64,000 nt of DNA from CAVVKW01 sp963761705. GTDB taxonomy: Bacteria > Verrucomicrobiota > Verrucomicrobiia > Chthoniobacterales > JAATET01. Of the stretch, positions 18,769 to 26,390 are shown piece after piece. Location: contig CAVXHK010000003.1 of assembly GCA_963761705.1 (NCBI GenBank), positions 62,001-126,000 of the forward strand. The letters are read 5' to 3'. The notes beneath the pieces were generated by a model. That model saw only the letters and a program-made list of their open reading frames with translations, had not been told where the DNA came from and made no database searches. Position 1 is the stretch's first letter. Every line of letters starts with the position of its first letter. A program made the translations under genes and the position numbers.

Positions 18769-19185
18769 CTAGAAACTGAAAGGACGATCGTTCGAGACCG
18801 GGCGATTCTCGAGGACGTAACTCGGAGGGAGGTTTTCGCCGGTTGAGACCGCGGCGACGGGCACGCTCATCGGGGTTGGCGTCGTGAAGCTGCTGGCGGT
18901 GAGCTGCGGGGTAGCCTCCGAGCCGGTCGGCCCCGATAGCATGACGCCGGTGACACCGACGGCGATTGCGACGATCGAGGCGTAGGCAATGGCGGGTACG
19001 CGGAACCCGTCGAGCCAGACGACCGTGCGGTCCCGGAGGATCTCCCAAGTGGAGCGGCGAAGCATTTCGCTGCGTTGGCGGCGCTGAAAATCGAGGAGGA
19101 AGTCTTCGAAGTAATCCTCGGTTGGCGGGACGGGATGACGGCGTTCGCGGAGGAGGTTCTGGATTTCGGTCGGATCGATTTTCAT
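18769..19185 (-). CDS. Single-pass membrane protein, probable anti-sigma factor
   Basis: A 138-residue protein with a cytoplasmic acidic/basic N-terminus (NLLRERRHPVPPTEDYFEDFLL), one TM helix around residues 60-82 (AIAYASIVAIAVGVTGVML) and a short Ser/Thr/Pro-rich exterior. It begins 6 bp after an ECF sigma gene and is followed 4 bp later by an HtrA-like protein. No HxxxCxxC zinc motif is present, so it is not a ZAS-type anti-sigma factor. The anti-sigma assignment rests on topology and gene order only. Confidence 0.65.
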   Translation of the reverse strand: MKIDPTEIQNLLRERRHPVPPTEDYFEDFLLDFQRRQRSEMLRRSTWEILRDRTVVWLDGFRVPAIAYASIVAIAVGVTGVMLSGPTGSEATPQLTASSFTTPTPMSVPVAAVSTGENLPPSYVLENRPVSNDRPFSF

Positions 19186-19191
19186 GTGGGT

Positions 19192-19782
19192 CTAGGCTCC
19201 TCTAAATTCTTCTAGGTAACTTTGTAGCTGGCGGTGGGCGTAAAACAAACGGGAACGCACGGTACCTTCCGAGACCTTGAGGATTTTCGCGATCTCGGCG
19301 TGTGGCATTCCCTGGATGTCGAACATCGTAACCACGGCTCTGTGATCGTGAGACAGCTTCTGCAGGGACTCGTTCAATCTTTTTTGAAGCTCCGACAGGC
19401 CAGCCTCGCGGCGTGGGTCGGTGTTGGACGTGGCTTCGATGAAGTCGGGGTTATTGGCGATGAAGGATTCCTCGTCGTCGAGGCTCGGGCCGCGGCGACG
19501 GTTGCGTTTCTTCAGGAAATTGATCGTCATGTTCATGCCGATCGTGTGGATCCAAGTGTAAAAGCTGGACTGCTGACGGAAGCCTTTGATGGAGCGGAAA
19601 GCCTTCGCGAAGACGTCCTGGAGGAGGTCGTTGGTGTCCTCGTGGTTCGACGTCATGTTGTAGACGAGACCGTAGAGGCGGGGGCTGTAGCGGGTGACCA
19701 GGACGTCGAAAGCCGAGGCGTCCCCGTCCTTGGTGCGGCGCACCAAGTCGTCATCGGGGGTCTCATCAATCGGCGCGTCCAT
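19192..19782 (-). CDS. ECF RNA polymerase sigma factor (RpoE-like)
   Basis: A 196-residue protein with sigma region 2 (FDVLVTRYSPRLYGLVYNM, EDTNDLLQDVFAKAFRSIKGF, FYTWIHTIGMNMTINFLKKR) and region 4 (LPHAEIAKILKVSEGTVRSRLFYAHRQL-type helix-turn-helix; here MPHAEIAKILKVSEGTVRS). Regions 1.1 and 3 are missing, as in ECF sigmas. It heads a three-gene minus-strand operon with a membrane anti-sigma-like protein and a PDZ protein, the classical rpoE-rseA-degP type of layout. No candidate autoregulatory promoter was recognised in the 80 bp upstream. Confidence 0.93.
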   Translation of the reverse strand: MDAPIDETPDDDLVRRTKDGDASAFDVLVTRYSPRLYGLVYNMTSNHEDTNDLLQDVFAKAFRSIKGFRQQSSFYTWIHTIGMNMTINFLKKRNRRRGPSLDDEESFIANNPDFIEATSNTDPRREAGLSELQKRLNESLQKLSHDHRAVVTMFDIQGMPHAEIAKILKVSEGTVRSRLFYAHRQLQSYLEEFRGA

Positions 19783-19864
19783 CGGAAAGGGCGGTCTTTC
19801 TAAAGGAGAAATGCGGAATGCGGAATGCGAAACCGCGCGAACGGACTTGAACCGCCGCGGATCG

Positions 19865-20650
19865 CTAGAGTTTGGGGAGAGTTCGTTGCAGCAGAGTGAT
19901 GAGGGTGTGGGCGGCGGAGCGTCCGGTGTCGGTGACTTCTTCGTGATTGAGCGGGTTGGCGGTGAGGCCGGCGGCCCAGTTGGTGAGACAGGAAAATGCG
20001 ATGACTTTCATTCCCAACGCGCGGGCCTGGATGGCTTCTGGGACCGTGGACATGCCGACGGCGTCGGCGCCGAGGGTGCGGAGCATGCGGACTTCGGCGG
20101 GAGTCTCGTATTGGGGACCCGGGAGGCTGGCGTAGACTCCTTCGTGGAGGGGAATGTCGAGATTTTCTGCCTCGGCGCGGAAGGTGGTCCGAAGAGTCGG
20201 GTCGTAGGTTTCGGTGAGGTCGATGAAATTGGGGCCGCCGGTGAGGGGGGATTGGCCGGTGAGGTTCAGGTGGTCGGACAGCATCATCCACGAACCCGGG
20301 GGATGATCGGGGTGGAGGGTGCCGGCAGCGTTGGTTAGGATGAGGCGCTCGATGCCGGCGGCGTGGAGGAGGCGGATGCTGGTGGTGACCTCGGCGGCGG
20401 TCCACCCTTCGTAGAGGTGGACGCGGCCTTGGGCGACGATGAGCGGGGTGCCGTCGAGCGTGCCGATGGCGTATTGGCCGGTGTGGCCGGGGACGGTCGA
20501 GACTGGGTGGCCCGGGACGGTGTCGAAGGGGACGGCATCGGTGATCGTGAGGGCGTCGACGAAGGGGTTGAGGCCGGAGCCCAGCACGATGGCGGTGCGG
20601 GCCTTTGATTCGGCGAGGGCTGGTGGAGGGGTTGGGTTTGGGTTTGTCAT
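19865..20650 (-). CDS. Purine nucleoside phosphorylase
   Basis: A 261-residue protein of the trimeric PNP family (inosine/guanosine phosphorylase): AIVLGSGLNPF phosphate loop, PGHTGQYAIG, GRVHLYEGW, LTNAAGTLHPD, the signature PGPQYETPAE, GMSTVPEAIQAR and SCLTNWAAGL near the end, which carries the purine-contacting Asn. ATG start at 20650; a longer open frame upstream is only a shadow of the preceding gene. It is the last gene of a minus-strand cluster with a PanE-like and a histone-deacetylase-like gene. It acts in purine salvage; an adenosine deaminase lies far downstream at 53398. Confidence 0.94.
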   Translation of the reverse strand: MTNPNPTPPPALAESKARTAIVLGSGLNPFVDALTITDAVPFDTVPGHPVSTVPGHTGQYAIGTLDGTPLIVAQGRVHLYEGWTAAEVTTSIRLLHAAGIERLILTNAAGTLHPDHPPGSWMMLSDHLNLTGQSPLTGGPNFIDLTETYDPTLRTTFRAEAENLDIPLHEGVYASLPGPQYETPAEVRMLRTLGADAVGMSTVPEAIQARALGMKVIAFSCLTNWAAGLTANPLNHEEVTDTGRSAAHTLITLLQRTLPKL

Positions 20651-20675
20651 TTTGAGTCTTCGCCTTTGGGTTGGA

Positions 20676-21594
20676 TCATCGGCGGCATGTCGATGCCACC
20701 AATACAAGGTTTTGGTGGAGTTTGGCGAGGTGGGGGGTGGGGGTTTGGGTTGCTTGGGCTCGGCGGAGGGGTTGGGTCCAAATGGCGTCGAGTTCGATTT
20801 CGCGGCCCGCTTGGTGGTCGGTGAGCGTGGAGGGGGCGTAGGCCCATCGTCTTGGTGCGCACGATTTGGTCTTCGATGAAGGTCGCGTCGATGGGATGGC
20901 CGAGGGCGGTGGCGGTGGCGATGATCTCGCGCATGAGGGCGGTGACTTCGGCGGCGTGTTTGGGGTCGGCGAGGAGGCGGTCGACGGTGAGGCCGCCTGC
21001 CGTGACGGACAGGCCGTTGAAGGGAACGTTCCAAACGAGCTTGCGCCAGCGTTCGGCGGCCAGATTGGTGACGAGGCGGGTGCGGACTCCGGCGTGCTCG
21101 AACGCGGCAACCAAGTCGCGGGTGCGGGTTTGGGGATCGCCGGTAAACTCGCCGATGGAGAGGGTGCTCCGACCGACGTGGCGGACGGTGGCGGGGGCGG
21201 TGCGGGTGAGGCAGACGAAGCAGAGGCCGCCAAGAATGCGTTGGGGGCCGAAGTGGCTGGCGAGGAATTCGTCGCCGCCGAGGCCGTTTTGGAGGGTGAG
21301 GATCTGGGTGGTCTCGCCAAGGAGGGGCGGGATGAGACTGGGGAGAGCGGAGTTTTGCGTGGTCTTCAGGGCTATGATGACGAGGTCGCAGGGGCCGATG
21401 GTCGCGGAGGTGGCGTGGGCGTTGACGGGTTGGAGGTGGAGAACACCGTCGGTTTTGCTGTTGACGCAGATGCCGGTGGCGCGCGCCTCGCTGAGGCCGG
21501 AACGGAGGAGGAAGTGGACGTCGTGGTGGGCGAGCGCGAGCTTGGTGCCGTAGTAGAGGCCGATGGCACCGGAGCCAAGGATAGCGATTTTCAC
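20676..21594 (-). CDS. PanE/ApbA-type 2-dehydropantoate 2-reductase, frameshifted near C-terminus
   Basis: The N-terminal Rossmann domain is clear: IAILGSGAIGLYYGTKLA, DLVIIALKTTQN, LTLQNGLGGDEF. The C-terminal helical domain has the catalytic Lys in AERWRKLVWNVPFNGLSV. At 20838-20844, just after the codons for KTMG, the frame shifts by one; family-typical sequence (APSTLTDHQAGREIELDAIW) continues in the neighbouring frame to the stop at 20676. The unshifted frame reads into Pro/Arg-rich nonsense to 20647. A GTG start overlaps the upstream gene's stop (GTGA). The enzyme would reduce ketopantoate in CoA synthesis; many paralogues act on other 2-ketoacids, so specificity is open. Either an indel error or a recent mutation. 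Confidence 0.85.
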
Positions 21595-22544
21595 GTGGGA
21601 GAATCAGGCTTCGCCTTGAGGTCGGCGGGCGACTGGAAGCCGCCGGCCCGCGAGAGTTTCGCTGCGGTGGTGATGGTGTTGCGGTGGAGGCGGGCGGTGT
21701 TTTCCACTTCGCGGTTGTAGCCGCCACCGTAGAGGACCGCCAAGGGGATTTGGTGGTCGAGAAAAAGGCGCGTGATGAACTCGTCTCGGGTGGTCATTTC
21801 GCGGGCGGTGAGCTGGAGCTGGCCGAAGCGGTCGTTGCGATGCGGGTCGGCTCCGGAGATCCAGACGACGAGGTCCGGGCGAAAGCGGTCGACGGCGTCG
21901 GGGAGGGTGGCGCGGAGGGCGGTGAGGTAGTCGTCGCCGGGGGCAAAGCGGTCGAGTGGGACGTCGAGGTCTCCCGGGACCTTGCGGGTGGGGTAGTTGC
22001 GACCGACGTGGATCGAATAGGTGAGGACGGTGGGCGCGTTCGTGAAGATGGCGTGGGTGCCGTTGCCCTGGTGGGCGTCGGTGTCGCAGACGAAGACGCG
22101 GAGGGTGGGGTGAGTCCGTTGGAGGTCGCGGATGGTGATGGCGACGTCGTTGAGAACACAGAAGCCTTCGCCGTGATCGGGGAAAGCGTGGTGAGTGCCG
22201 CCGGCGAGGTTGGCGGCGATGCCGGTGTCGAGGGCGGTCCAGGCCGCGCGGCGGGTGCCTTCGACCTCGCGGGCGCTGCGTCCGTAAAGGGCGCGGCCAG
22301 GGGGGAGGCCGAGGATGGTGCGTTCGCGTTCCGTGAGATTGGCGCTGATCAGCTTGTCGAGGTAGGCCGGATGGTGAACTCGCTCGATGGTGGAGCGTTT
22401 CGCGGGGTCGACGTCGGTGATGTCAGCGGGTGTGAGAATTTTTGATTCGAGGAGAAAGCGGTGAGCGTCACGGAACTTTCGCATTGGGAAAGGGTGCCCG
22501 TCCGGCAGGGGAACGAAATAGCCGGGGGAGTAGAAGCAGCGCAT
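21591..22544 (-). CDS. Histone deacetylase family (acetylpolyamine/acetoin-type) amidohydrolase
   Basis: A 317-residue arginase/deacetylase-fold protein. Seen: FYSPGYFVPLPDGHPFPMRKF, GGTHHAFPDHGEGFCVLNDVA (the His-His dyad and following loop), VFVCDTDAHQGNGT supplying zinc ligands, and LAVLYGGGYN. Bacterial members deacetylate polyamines, acetoin-system targets or other small amides, and some may act on proteins. It starts the minus-strand operon HDAC-panE-PNP, overlapping panE by 4 bp. The extreme C-terminus (GGFQSPADLKAKPD) looks like read-through of a repeat-type sequence. Substrate unknown. Confidence 0.92.
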   Translation of the reverse strand: MRCFYSPGYFVPLPDGHPFPMRKFRDAHRFLLESKILTPADITDVDPAKRSTIERVHHPAYLDKLISANLTERERTILGLPPGRALYGRSAREVEGTRRAAWTALDTGIAANLAGGTHHAFPDHGEGFCVLNDVAITIRDLQRTHPTLRVFVCDTDAHQGNGTHAIFTNAPTVLTYSIHVGRNYPTRKVPGDLDVPLDRFAPGDDYLTALRATLPDAVDRFRPDLVVWISGADPHRNDRFGQLQLTAREMTTRDEFITRLFLDHQIPLAVLYGGGYNREVENTARLHRNTITTAAKLSRAGGFQSPADLKAKPDSPT

Positions 22545-22711
22545 CGGGGAAACGATACGCGCTTTGGCGGATCGGGGAAATCGCGGAGGCCGCGGAGGGC
22601 GGGCATTCGCTTACGCGTGAGCAACAAGGCGCCGGTGATTGGCTCTCATGAGGACGGAGTCCGAGTGCGGTTTCGGGAACGGGAACTGCGACGGTCCTTT
22701 GCACGGACCTC

Positions 22712-22905
22712 TGTCGGATCTGCGTTGGCGCACAAGCGGCGGGTGCCCCGCCCGGCGTGCCGGTCGAGGCCGGCGCTCTATCTGGATCTCCCTTTGATTT
22801 CGTCGGGGGAGCGAGTCCCGTCGACCATGACTCAGGCCTGCCAGATTGCCCCAAAATCGGACGCAAAGGGTCAATACGAAGGATTAGCGCCCCCTTTTGA
22901 ACCAA
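22712..22905 (+). repeat. 194-bp direct repeat, copy 1
   Basis: This stretch (from TGTCGGATCTGCGTTGGCG to TTGAACCAA) recurs at 25770-25963 in the same orientation and with the same length; by eye I count about ten substitutions and no indels, roughly 95% identity. It contains a GC-rich inverted repeat (GCCGGTCGAGGCCGGC). Open frames across it show no family resemblance. The whole 22545-23057 interval has no convincing gene: besides this copy it holds short GAACCAATGAACGGACTGAC units and C-rich degenerate derivatives. Confidence 0.9.
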
Positions 22906-22951
22906 TGAACGGACTGACCCCCGCCTCATTTGAACCAATGAACGGACTGAC
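22899..22951 (+). repeat. Short dispersed repeat, two units (GAACCAATGAACGGACTGAC)
   Basis: The 20-base unit occurs at 22899 and again at 22932, the first overlapping the end of the 194-bp repeat. Degenerate fragments (AATGAACGGACT) continue to about 23000. The same unit recurs three times at 26025-26204 and partly, inverted, at 25628. Neither a palindrome nor coding sense is evident. Confidence 0.85.
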
Positions 22952-23057
22952 GCCCCGCCACATGACCCCCGCCACGGATGACCCCCGCCACAATGAACGG
23001 ACTCCCGCCACCCCCGCCACTGACCCCCGGGGGAGGGCGGATGGGTAATGAACGATT

Positions 23058-24086
23058 TTAGGGCTCGGGGGGATGGCAGTTGGCGAAGAGGGCGGTGAGG
23101 GCGGGCGCGTCGATCTGGGAGCCGATGGCGACGATGCGGCTCTTGGGCTGGGAAGTTCGGTCGAGGGGGGTGAGTTCGGTTCGGCGACCGACAGCTTGGA
23201 GGGCGTGGGTGCTGGTCGGCGCGTCGGCGAGGTGGACGATGCCTTTGCAGCGGTAGACGTTGGCGGGGAGGTGGCGGCGGACCATTTGCACGAGGGCCTG
23301 GCGGTCGAAGGGGCGGTCGGTTTCGTAGCTCCAGGTTTGGAATTGCTGGCTGGCTTGGTGTGGACGGGTTTCGTGCCGGGGGGTGAGGTGCCGGGGGTCG
23401 AAGCGGGCGACGGCGAGGAGGATCGCGAGCGGGACGTCGCAGCGGGTGGTTTCAACGATGCGGACGCGGTCGAGGTGTTGGCCTATCCATTCGTGGATGA
23501 CTTCGAGGTGGTCGCGGGTGACGAGGTCGGTCTTGTTGAGGACGACGAGGTCGGCGTAGGCGATCTGGCGGATTTTGAGCCGGTTGAGTTCGTCGTTGTC
23601 GGCGTGGGTGAAGATGGCCTCGGCGTCGACGAGGCAGGTGATGCTGTCGAGGCGAAGGAGCTGTCGGTATTTGCGGTCGAGGAAGGTCATGACGATGCCG
23701 TCGGGATCGGCGACGCCGCTGGCTTCGAGGATGACGTAGTCGACGGCGTCTTCGCGGGTGAGAAGGCTCTCGAGGGAGAGGATGAGGTCGTCGCGGATCT
23801 CGCAGCAGACGCAGCCGTTGCTGAGGCTGATGGTGTTCGCTTCGATGCCGTCGATGAGGTCGGCGTCGATGTTGATGGCTCCGAAGTCGTTGACGAGGAC
23901 GCCGACGCGGAGGCCGTGGTCGCCGTGGAGGATGCGGTTGAGGAGAGTCGTTTTTCCGGAGCCGAGGAAGCCGGTGAGGAGGGTGACGGGGACGGGATCG
24001 CGTCCGGGGATGACGATGGGCTCGGTGCGGGCGGCGGGGGCGAGGGGGTTTGTGAGCGCTTCGCGCGTGATGGGTGACTGGTGAAT
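23058..24086 (-). CDS. CobW/COG0523 G3E-family GTPase metallochaperone, start codon unclear
   Basis: Motifs in order: Walker A GFLGSGKTTLLNR, the zinc-binding CxCC in NGCVCCEIRDDL, Walker B region YVILEASGVADP, LVDAEAIF and the NKTD guanine motif in VVLNKTDLV, followed by a CobW C-terminal domain (VYRCKGIVHLAD). These proteins deliver Zn, Co or other metals to client enzymes. No ATG, GTG or TTG exists on this strand between the upstream gene's stop (24107) and Walker A; indeed no CA dinucleotide occurs on the + strand from 23941 to 24110. The ATT at 24086 is the only near-cognate start of plausible length (342 residues). It follows a metal-dependent hydrolase gene, a possible client, and both lie between the 194-bp repeats. 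Confidence 0.85.
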   Translation of the reverse strand: MHQSPITREALTNPLAPAARTEPIVIPGRDPVPVTLLTGFLGSGKTTLLNRILHGDHGLRVGVLVNDFGAINIDADLIDGIEANTISLSNGCVCCEIRDDLILSLESLLTREDAVDYVILEASGVADPDGIVMTFLDRKYRQLLRLDSITCLVDAEAIFTHADNDELNRLKIRQIAYADLVVLNKTDLVTRDHLEVIHEWIGQHLDRVRIVETTRCDVPLAILLAVARFDPRHLTPRHETRPHQASQQFQTWSYETDRPFDRQALVQMVRRHLPANVYRCKGIVHLADAPTSTHALQAVGRRTELTPLDRTSQPKSRIVAIGSQIDAPALTALFANCHPPEP

Positions 24087-24106
24087 GGTGATCGGTGGGT
24101 TCGGCG

Positions 24107-25544
24107 TTAGGCGGGGTCGACTTTGATGCCGCGGGCTTCGAGCATTTCGCGGGGGTTGAGGGTGACGCCGGGCCACTTTTGAACGGGTTTGCGGTAGACG
24201 TCGGGTGGGTAATAGAGGTGGGGATCGATCTCGAGGTCGCGGAGGAATTGATCCTGCTGATCTTCCCGAGGGGTCGTTGGGGTGGGGAGGGCCATGGTTT
24301 CCGGGAGTTTTTCGCCGGGGGCGAGGAGCCACCTCGGGTCCATGGCGGCGGGGGCGGCTCCGTCGGGGAGGAGGGCTTCGCGGGACCAGATGGCGTCTTT
24401 GCTGACGTTGACGACCTGGACGTCGGGTCCGCCGAACATGAAGAGGCCGTCCCAGTTGGCGCGGACCTCGGCGACGGATTCCGCGGCGAGGGCTTCGCCC
24501 GCGTATTCGTAGTGGCAGATGGCGGCGAGGCGCGGGTTGGTCTTTTTGAAGAGGTAGCCGGCGGCGTAATACATCGTGTGGTAGATGTCGATGGTGTATT
24601 CCCAGAGTTCGGCGGGGGCGCCGAGCTTCATGGCGGAGAGGGCGGGGACGTCGATGGTGCCTTCGGAGACGAAGACGTCGGCGCCTTGGCCGTATTCGGC
24701 GGAGAGTTCGTCGGGGCGACCGTCGCCGGTGAAGACGAAGGAGAGGCCGGCGTCCTCCCAGTCGAGACGGTAGGCGACGGCTCCGTTCTTGACGTGGGAG
24801 CGGGGCCAGGAGCGGACCTTGACGCCGTCCTGGTCGTAGACGATGCCGTTGCGCTGCTTCCAATCGAACTCGTGGACGTCGATCTCTAAGCCGTCGCCGA
24901 TGGGGCAGGCGTTGAAATTTTCTTCGTGCCAGCGGTTCATTTCGCGCATGTGCTTGATCATGTGCGCGGTGCCGAGGCTCGGGCGTGTCGCCGGAGGGTC
25001 CGTAGACGCGGAGGGGTTTGAAGCCGCCGGCGAACGCGCGGAAGGGATACATGTAGGGGAGGTCGGCGTAGTGGTCGGCGTGGAGGTGGGTGAGGAAAAT
25101 GTCGTTGATGAGGGGGGCGGGGACCTGCATGGCGATGGCGTTGCGGACGCTGCCGTTGCCGAGGTCGAAGAAGAAGCGGCGGGGCTGCGGGTCGCCGGTG
25201 CCGAGTTCGACCAGGATGGAGGTGCCGGACTGGAGCTTGGTTGGGGGCCAGGGAGTGCTGCCGAGGAAGGAGATGCGCATCTCGTTCTTGGGCAGGGTCT
25301 CGGTGCCGGGGGCGTAGAAGTTGTTGTTCTTGAGCGAGTCCCAGGGCTTGAAATACGGGGGTAGGCTGATGCCGCCTCCGGGGGCGGGGCCGTAGGGGTT
25401 GGTCTCGACAGGTTCGGTGGGGGTGACGGATTGGGCGGTGGCGGCGGCGACGCCGGGGACGGTCATGGCGGCGGCGGCGGAGGCGGACGTGAGGCCGGTT
25501 TTCAGAAAATCGCGGCGGTTTTTTGGGGTGGGATGATCGGACAT
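24107..25544 (-). CDS. TAT-exported metallo-beta-lactamase-fold hydrolase, single-base frameshift
   Basis: N-terminus has a twin-arginine signal (NRRDFLKTG followed by an Ala-rich hydrophobic stretch). The catalytic motif THLHADHYADLPY (HxHxDH) is present. At 24976-24977 an extra base breaks the frame after GPSGDTPE; one-base removal joins LGTAHMIKHMREMNRWH and the rest, including WPRSHVKNGAVAYRLDWED, FTGDGRPDE, VSEGTIDVPAL, DIYHTMYYAAGYLFKK and the C-terminal NPREMLEARGIKVDPA. Combined length is ~478 residues. It is a large MBL protein exported to the periplasm, possibly related to enzymes annotated as GntH-type in guanitoxin clusters, but that is weak. Immediately downstream is a CobW metallochaperone. 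Confidence 0.87.
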
Positions 25545-25627
25545 GATTGCGTGGGGGATTTGGTGAGGCTGATGGTGGGTGGGCGATCCGGCTAGTTTAA
25601 AAGGTCGGCGAAGGGGGGCGCGAAGGG

Positions 25628-25643
25628 GTCCGTTCATTGGTTC
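25628..25643 (-). repeat. Inverted partial copy of the short dispersed repeat
   Basis: GTCCGTTCATTGGTTC is the reverse complement of the first 16 bases of the GAACCAATGAACGGACTGAC unit. It lies 84 bp upstream of the MBL gene start, facing the direct copies on both sides. Units in opposite orientation around the MBL-CobW pair suggest that the interval was assembled or moved by repeat-mediated events. Confidence 0.75.
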
Positions 25644-25769
25644 AAAAGAACACTCTACGGGATCTCAAGGTAGGAAAAGGGGGCAGTGTGCAAAAAGCAA
25701 TCGACATCTCATTCTGCGACTGTTCGGCGGAATAATTGCATTTTGCACCCGAATGGCGCACTGACCCCG

Positions 25770-25963
25770 TGTCGGATCTGCGTTGGCGGACAAGCGGCGA
25801 ATGTCCCGCCCGGCGTGCCGGTCGAGGCCGGCGCTCTATTTGGATCTCCCTTTGATTTCGTCGGGGGAGCGAGTCCCGTCGCCCATGACTCAGGCATGCC
25901 AGCTTGCCCCAAAATCGGACGCAAAGGGTCAATACGAAGGATTAACGCCCCCTCTTGAACCAA
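25770..25963 (+). repeat. 194-bp direct repeat, copy 2
   Basis: Second copy of the sequence at 22712-22905, same strand, same length, about ten substitutions. The two copies flank the MBL and CobW genes (about 2.9 kb between them). As at copy 1, a field of short C-rich repeats follows immediately, so the arrangement (194-bp block, then short units) is itself duplicated. The 25545-26390 interval contains no supportable gene. Confidence 0.9.
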
Positions 25964-26024
25964 CACGGACTGACCCACGCCACGCCCCCGCACGGACTGA
26001 CCCCCGCCATGACGCCCCGGACTT

Positions 26025-26204
26025 GAACCAATGAACGGACTGACCCGGCCCCATGAACGCGGACTTGAACCAATGAACGGACTGACCCCGCCCCCGGCGT
26101 GCCTGACCCCGCCCCCGGACTGACCCCGCCCCTGAACGCTGACCCCGCCCCTGAACGCTGACCCCGCCCCATGAACGCGGACTTGAACCAATGAACGGAC
26201 TGAC
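26025..26204 (+). repeat. Cluster of short dispersed repeats (GAACCAATGAACGGACTGAC, three units)
   Basis: Full units start at 26025, 26067 and 26185, each followed by CCC-rich sequence. Between the second and third are shorter derivatives, including CTGACCCCGCCC and TGAACGCTGACCCCGCCC in near-tandem copies. Translated frames show only the repeat (FIGS-type on the minus strand), not a protein family. Spacing is irregular, unlike a CRISPR array, and no cas genes are near. Confidence 0.88.
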
Positions 26205-26390
26205 CCCGCCCCATACCCATCTGCGCCATTCCGAAAGCTGGGCGTCGGATTTGCGCGTGAGAAGGTGATACCGGTCTTGAGTCCCTCGTCTTCAAGCGCG
26301 GGCATCGGTGTTTTGATCTTGGCCTTGACGTTTTCCGGGGGCGACGGGTTGCATAGCTCCCGTGCTTGGTTCTGAAGGAGGGTATGACTG

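Noticed and set aside
19865..21727. A single 620-codon minus-strand frame covering the PNP gene
   Set aside because: Only the last 261 codons resemble PNP; the rest is an off-frame reading of the PanE-like and HDAC-like genes.
22461..23048. Open frames over the repeat field upstream of the HDAC-like gene
   Set aside because: Their translations are repetitive (NGLTP units), without homology, and follow the DNA repeats; codon use gives no sign of selection.
22899..26204. Short repeats considered as a CRISPR array
   Set aside because: Spacing is irregular, the units lack spacers of constant size and no cas gene is visible.
26220..26390. Minus-strand frame with a conserved-looking stretch before the Ntn hydrolase
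   Set aside because: It lies in the leader of the hydrolase gene and continues into repeat sequence; I could not relate it to any family.
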